Positions 59,189 to 64,000 of a stretch of DNA of 64,000 bases are shown here, piece by piece (the stretch's first letter is position 1; each line of letters opens with the position of its first letter). The notes beneath the pieces are model-generated. The model saw only the letters and a list, made by a program, of their open reading frames with translations, made no database searches and had not been told where the DNA came from. The translations under genes were made by a program, and so were the position numbers. Source of the DNA: Hysterangium stoloniferum (Eukaryota; Basidiomycota; Agaricomycetes; Hysterangiales; Hysterangiaceae); the NCBI GenBank assembly GCA_015178975.1, contig WHVD01000183.1, positions 62,001 to 126,000 on the forward strand, in the 5' to 3' direction.

Positions 59189-60229
59189 TGTTAAGGGTGC
59201 ATACACGGAAGGTTTCTGGAGAAACCCACAGGAAATTTGGTAGGACTTGGCTTCAGCTTATAGGCTGCACCTTCACGAGATCGTGTTGTCCAATTTCAAA
59301 CAGGTGGATGGGAATCCTGGGGAGTCTGGGCAGAGTTCGTGGGTCAAGGGGTCGTGGGTCAAGAGGTTGTTGTCACAACCATCACAAGTCACAAAACTGT
59401 CACAAATATTCAAAGGTAACTTTCAACAACTCTTCAACGCATCAAATTCGACTCGACAAACCTGAACATTATTCGACAACATCGAATCTCTTTCGACATG
59501 TCTCATTTCGATGTCATGTATGATTTCATTATTAGTTCATAACATAGTCATAACAATATGAAGAAAAGCATAAAAGGGCTACGAAAGGAGTGAGGGAAGT
59601 CAGTTGAAATATCTGTAAATTAGTGATACTAGTAATCTATCTTGTCGTAACTTCTTTGACAAATACTTCCATGAGTTCTCGTGACTGGTAATAGCCTCTT
59701 ACTTCATCGACAGGGCAAATATATACTTCGTCGAACAAGGCTTTTGAGTTCGATCAGTAGAATATTATTTGACTTTATTGAAGAATAATCGATTTGTGAC
59801 AGTTGTGGGTCGAGAGGTCATGAAGTCAAGATAGATAAGTCAGAGGTTGAGTGATAGATGCATCGGAGCCCATGGGCTCCGACTAGTGAGAGTGGTGTAA
59901 TTCAAAGAGGAGTTTAGAGTGGAAAATATACTAAGATTACTGGGGAAAATCTAAGCTGATTTTCTGACTGGATTGTATGTACAACATCTGCCAGACTATA
60001 TAGACTGTGGAATGAATAACATACCAAATCCAGTAATAATGAAAATGAAACTAACAAACATAAAACAAGATAAGTAAACACCAAACTTGGTGTTAGGAAT
60101 GGGACGGAATGGAAGCAGAGTCGAATGTGGACAAGTCTGACATATGGAGTCTGGCAGGAATTCCAGTAAACTGACAATTGGTGCGTATAAGTTAGTGCCT
60201 GGAGTCTGGCGGGAATTCTGGTTGTAACA
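59189..60229 (+). mobile_element. Solo LTR-B copy 6, interrupted by LTR-F
   Basis: TGTTAAGGGTGC...GTTGTAACA, flanked by CAGAG (59184-59188, 60230-60234). Net length about 605 bp, shorter than other LTR-B copies because of an internal loss near its 3' part. Confidence 0.85.
59371..59801 (+). mobile_element. Solo LTR-F copy 6
   Basis: 431 bp, TGTCACAACC...GATTTGTGACA, flanked by GTTGT (59366-59370, 59802-59806). Inserted in LTR-B copy 6. Confidence 0.9.
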
Positions 60230-60234
60230 CAGAG

Positions 60235-60353
60235 GGATATCAGTAAGGGGACCTCTTGTGAAGATCCATTCCCAGAGACTCCATGGAGTATTTCCCAGAA
60301 ATCATATCAGGTTCTGAACTATATTCTTGAAGTATCTGGGAACAGGTCATAAC
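60235..60353 (+). mobile_element. 3' end of an LTR-D-like repeat
   Basis: Ends GAAGTATCTGGGAACAGGTCATAACA-like, the same terminus as LTR-D at 25026, and is followed within 50 bases by a gypsy gag remnant. It may be the end of the 5' LTR of that element. Its start was not located. Confidence 0.45.
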
Positions 60354-60402
60354 AGTCCCAAATGTAAAGCTATCAAAGGACCATCTCAATTTCAATCCCC
60401 CT

Positions 60403-60848
60403 TTGCAACTCTACACCATCCAGCCTGACCCTCCAGCTCAGCATATCACATCAGGTTCAGAAAGTTATTTCATTGAAATTCCCAATGTTCCTGAAGATTC
60501 CATAAATGATGAGGAAAACCCAGATCCTCCTGTTAAACCCCCAGAACAACCCACCGAAGATCTGACCATACTACTCTTCAAGTCCCTTGGAAACTTCTCA
60601 GAATATCTGAAAGCAGCCAATGACAACCTCAAAGATAGAGAACCATCTCATACAAACATTGAAGAATTTAAACCATTTTCTGGCAAAGACCTGAAGAAAT
60701 TGAAGGATTTCCTCCTGCCATTTTAATTTCTGTGACAGACCTTCCACATTCAAAACTGACAGCTGAAAAGTCAGATTTGCACTCTCTTATCTCAAATATT
60801 CTGTGCAGGATTGGTTTGAAATTAAGCAAGAGTTTCCATTATAATAAA
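60403..60848 (+). pseudogene. Ty3/gypsy-type gag remnant
   Basis: A 107-codon frame (60403-60726) ends KPFSGKDLKKLKDFLLPF, the basidiomycete gypsy Gag signature. The continuation is found in the next frame (DRPSTFKTDS, then after a stop KVRFALSYLKYSVQDWFEI). So one frame shift and internal stops have killed it. No protease, polymerase or integrase follows. Confidence 0.7.
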
Positions 60849-60861
60849 GGCCACCCCTCCA

Positions 60862-62156
60862 TTATTTACTTCTATGCCTATCTGACTCGGGTTCGTCAGC
60901 ATACACAACACCGCCAGGTAACCTTTGTCTGCCAGCTCCTGCGGTAGATCCTCCTCTTCCGCTTAATCCATAGTTCACCTCGCTCTGTCCCATTGGTCCT
61001 GGAGTATATGTTTCTGATGCACCTTTGAAACGAAATATGGGTGTCGAAGGAAAAGTTGTGGTGGGTAATGCAGAGTGCTCCGGTGGATGTTGTACAAGAT
61101 ACAGTCGATGCAGTGAATCTTCAGCAGCCTGGAAAGTATACTTAAGAAAGGCCATATGTAATAACTCGCGATCCATACCCGGTATTCGGCCATTTTTAAT
61201 GAGCTTCCAAACCCTTCCCCCAGTTTGTCTGTCCCTGAATATATTCCCACAACAAACACGGGCGAGTTAGATAGACGACCTGTCTCCCTTAATAGTCTGG
61301 AGCTGTATTAGCAACAATCACTGCAGACCCAAAGGTTTTAATATACCGAGAGATCGGACGTTCCCGCCCAAACTTCGCTACAGTGTCAACGAGTGCCACT
61401 TTTGGGTCTCGAAACCGTATCAAAGCACGAATGTCAACGGTGCGACTAAGAAAAAAGTCATGGGTCCATTTTCGAGCCGAGGAAAGCGACCGTTGTTGGT
61501 AGATCAGTGCGGTCAATGCCCGCGGAATAGAGGACAATGCTTCTGTGTGAAGGAGACTAGCTCGTGTAGCGCCGTTTGGCTGCGGACAACATCAGTAACA
61601 CAAGGCCTTCTCTTTCGTATCAGCTCACCGTACGATCCCACCGTAGAAGTTGCGCGGCACCCATTTCTTGGGCTACACTTGCGCAGGACAGCGGACCTAC
61701 ATATGCACTGACGACCGCCTTCATAACACGCGTAGGAAGATGGGGGTACGTCATATGGACGTATTCCGTCGCGAAAAGGCCCAAGAGAGCATTCCCGACG
61801 CTAGCAAGTGAGCCATTTGACGGCGGAATTGGTTCGTTTGGCCGTTGGGCTTGATGAACAGCAACAAAAGAAGGATGAATGCAAACTTGTTGGATTACAG
61901 CGGGGTCTGCTAGAGAATCCGATAGACCAATACGATGAGCAAAGGCTTTTAATGCGGAAGGTGGTGGTGGTTGGCGGGCTATCCACTCCTCAGGCTTGAA
62001 GGCATTTCTCTGCTCCCGGGATTTAGCTTCCTTTGGAGGAAATAGACTTGCTTTGGGCACTGCTATCTTTTTCGAAATTGTAGAGAGCAGCCGTCGTTGC
62101 CCATGAATCATTGCCTCTCCAGAAAAACGTAGAGGATTGTTTTTAAAAGCGCCCAC
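60862..62156 (-). CDS. MRPL3: Mitochondrial large-subunit ribosomal protein mL44 (Mrpl3), RNase III-like fold
   Basis: Mitoribosome protein derived from an RNase III domain without catalysis. Four exons fit in phase: 62156-61629, 61579-61347, 61296-61179 and 61128-60862, giving 381 residues. The N-terminus ([18 protein letters not shown] from the Met at 62111, a possible alternative start) looks like a mitochondrial targeting sequence. Family marks: [89 protein letters not shown], and the C-terminal double-stranded-RNA-binding part [20 protein letters not shown] joined to [11 protein letters not shown]. The gene ends 14 bases from the gypsy gag remnant. Confidence 0.88.
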
Positions 62157-62257
62157 CTGGGCTAATATTATCTAAGCTACATTACAAATCATATCTCATC
62201 TTCGAACTTGACTCTCTTGCTCTCATCTGAATTTTGTTAACGTTTATTTTGATATGA

Positions 62258-64000
62258 TTAAAACAGAAAAAACGCACTTTCATCGATTTTCTCTATTTTT
62301 CGTTTTCCCCCCTGTTTGGTAGCGTCTCCAGAAGTTGTTTCCACTTTGACTACTTGGATACCTTTTCCCTCAGTTTTAACATTAATTTGCTTCTCATCCT
62401 CCTCAAACTCGCCCATAAAGGGCAGTGGTGGAGGATACGGCTCGAAAAATATACTATAATCTTCTTTCGACTCGGGAACGTCTATTTTCAGTAAGCCTGC
62501 ACAAATCACCAACCTAGTACCTATTAAATAACAATAACATTTACTCACCGTCCAGGTCTTTAATCAAGCATTGGACAATCAGACTGAATGTATCTGCACC
62601 AACCGGATGACTGGGAGCCTTTAGCATGTCTTTCCAAACATGTCTACCAAGAACTCCATTTAAATCCACGGATCCAGATAAACACACGACAACATTCCGT
62701 TGCAATAAATCCTACAACACCTTTGAGTGAAACGCACGCGAGTCAATTAACTCACACTCACAGCATAAAGTTCTAAAGCTCCATCTGCAAACAGCTGTAG
62801 CCAATCCCAGATCTCCACGAATTCCGGAGGGTCCATCCCCCTCCATCGTAGCCCATATGGGTTTTTGATAATGATCCAATGGTTAGCCTCCTCTTGGTCC
62901 TCATCGTCGTCAGGATAGCAAAGGTCGAGGGTATCTATATCTGGCGCATTTTCCAACTTCGAAAGCATGGCTGGACTATCACTACAATTAGAGGTGCGCA
63001 GACCAGAAACTTCGCTCTTGATCGATGCCTGATGCTCGCGCTTAGGAGGGACATTACTTTCAGTGCTATTCAGTGAACGATCCAAGTTACTATCAAGAGA
63101 GGGATAGTAATGAAGCGGGCGTTCGTACGGGTGAAAATTATTTGCAGAGGGCTGTGGCTGGGTGGCGGGAGGGGACTCAGCTCGACGATTTGCAATAAAT
63201 AATGGCCCATCACCACTGGCATGAGTTGGCGTATCTGACGATATAGCAAGGGGATCTTGTCGTAGATCGTGACCTACATCTGCCTAAATGTATCGGATCT
63301 GTCATTAATTCTTCTCAGTGACACGACCAAGAGTAGAGTTCAGCACCTTTATCGGAACATTGACCATGGATTCATGTTTTATAGAACATTTATCATCAGT
63401 GTTTGAAACAGGGGATTGTTGCTTGACCTGAGATTTGTTGTCAGAAATCGATGCCTCACGACTAGTATTCCGCAAGTGGGACGCGGGTGCAAGATCTAAT
63501 GGCTCTGGTATGGCGATAGTCCACTTAAGAGGTTCGTAGCTTGGTTTCTTACACCACTTTGGGGCTGAGAACTTGTGAGCGATATCAATAGGGAAGTCCA
63601 CAGGGGGAGCTCGATTTAGCGGATAAAACTCCTTCCATTCTACAATTGAAATCATGATAGTTTAGCACGCGTTATTTTGAAGGACCCGAGTGGAAGGTTC
63701 ACACTCACGTTTTTGGCCTTGGTCCCCACATTCTGTGAAATTATATTCGAAAACCTGGGTGTTTTCACCATTGTGTTTTGACTCCGGCTGCTTTAAAAAA
63801 TCTACCCAGTTGTACTGTCCCAGTTTTGACGTGGTTTCAACTCGCAGATTAACTTTGACAATAACATAGTCTTTCTGAAAGGGACCCGACCATGTTACCA
63901 CCTAATGTAAAGCTGGAGCACTGACGAAGTAATAATAATACGCACATTGCTCTGATATTGCACGACTTGCACGAAAGTCCACGGGCAATTTAGAATCATA
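62258..64000 (-). CDS. Unrecognised multi-exon protein, 5' part outside the window
   Basis: Minus-strand coding pieces chain leftward with GT..AG introns: YDSKLPVDFRASRAISEQ (about 63990), VVTWSGPFQKDYVIVKVNLR (63900), EWKEFYPLNRAPPVDFPID and PKWCKKPSYEPLKWTIAIPE (63640-63500), a Ser/Lys-rich linker, HWIIIKNPYGLRWRGMDPPE followed by EIWDWLQLFADGALELYA (62890-62750), and a final exon with FFEPYPPPLPFMGEFEED ending in a basic stretch and FFLF (stop at 62258). Trp/Pro-rich folded segments alternate with disordered ones. There is no motif I can name, and it is probably a fungal lineage-specific family. Confidence 0.6.

Overview
The window is nuclear DNA of a filamentous fungus, most likely a basidiomycete (Agaricomycotina). 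Almost every gene is cut by introns of about 45-80 bases with GT..AG ends. Genes are densely packed on both strands. The housekeeping set is fungal (Snt2, Nto1, Tul1, Nnf1, Vps9, Yea4, Nup53). The large esterase-like/NACHT/ankyrin receptor and the solo-LTR litter are typical of mushroom-forming fungi. All names rest on motifs read by eye; no database search was run.

Layout. 0-12.4 kb: the 3' part of a Doa4-type ubiquitin protease, a BAH/PHD/SANT/GATA chromatin protein (Snt2), tubulin cofactor B, a NuA3-type PHD/bromodomain/PWWP protein (Nto1) and an unrecognised 279-residue protein. 12.4-15 kb: sparse, with the decayed 3' half of an MFS permease. 15.07-21.35 kb: a ten-exon NLR-like gene of about 1,939 residues. 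It has an alpha/beta-hydrolase (SesB/DUF676-like) N-terminus whose nucleophile serine is glycine, a NACHT NTPase, and about 33 near-identical 34-residue ankyrin repeats. 21.4-35.5 kb: a nested transposon graveyard made almost only of solo LTRs (families named A, B, C, D and F here, plus dispersed repeat E), a MITE-like insert and copia gag debris. Fifteen of these LTRs, including one at 59.2 kb and one inside it, have perfect 5-bp target-site duplications. 35.5-56.8 kb: a return to ordinary genes (Tul1, Nnf1, Vps9, an allantoate/nicotinate-type permease, an Rpp40-like RNase P subunit, Yea4, a low-complexity protein, Nup53, a secreted class 3 lipase). 57.6-60.85 kb: a second transposon block (copia and gypsy gag remnants, a tRNA-derived SINE, LTR-B and LTR-F copies). 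60.86-64 kb: mitochondrial ribosomal protein mL44 and an unrecognised gene that runs off the window.

How it fits together. The conserved genes show no shared pathway, although two chromatin readers (Snt2, Nto1) lie 1.6 kb apart. The accessory core is the NLR with its flanking LTR nest. The two ends of what may be a single broken MFS permease lie on either side of it (C-terminal remnant at 13.3-14.0 kb, N-terminal remnant at 35.7 kb, both on the minus strand). This suggests that about 22 kb of accessory DNA grew inside or replaced a transporter gene. The NLR changes abruptly from CpG-rich to CpG-poor DNA at the end of its hydrolase domain, which points to domain shuffling.
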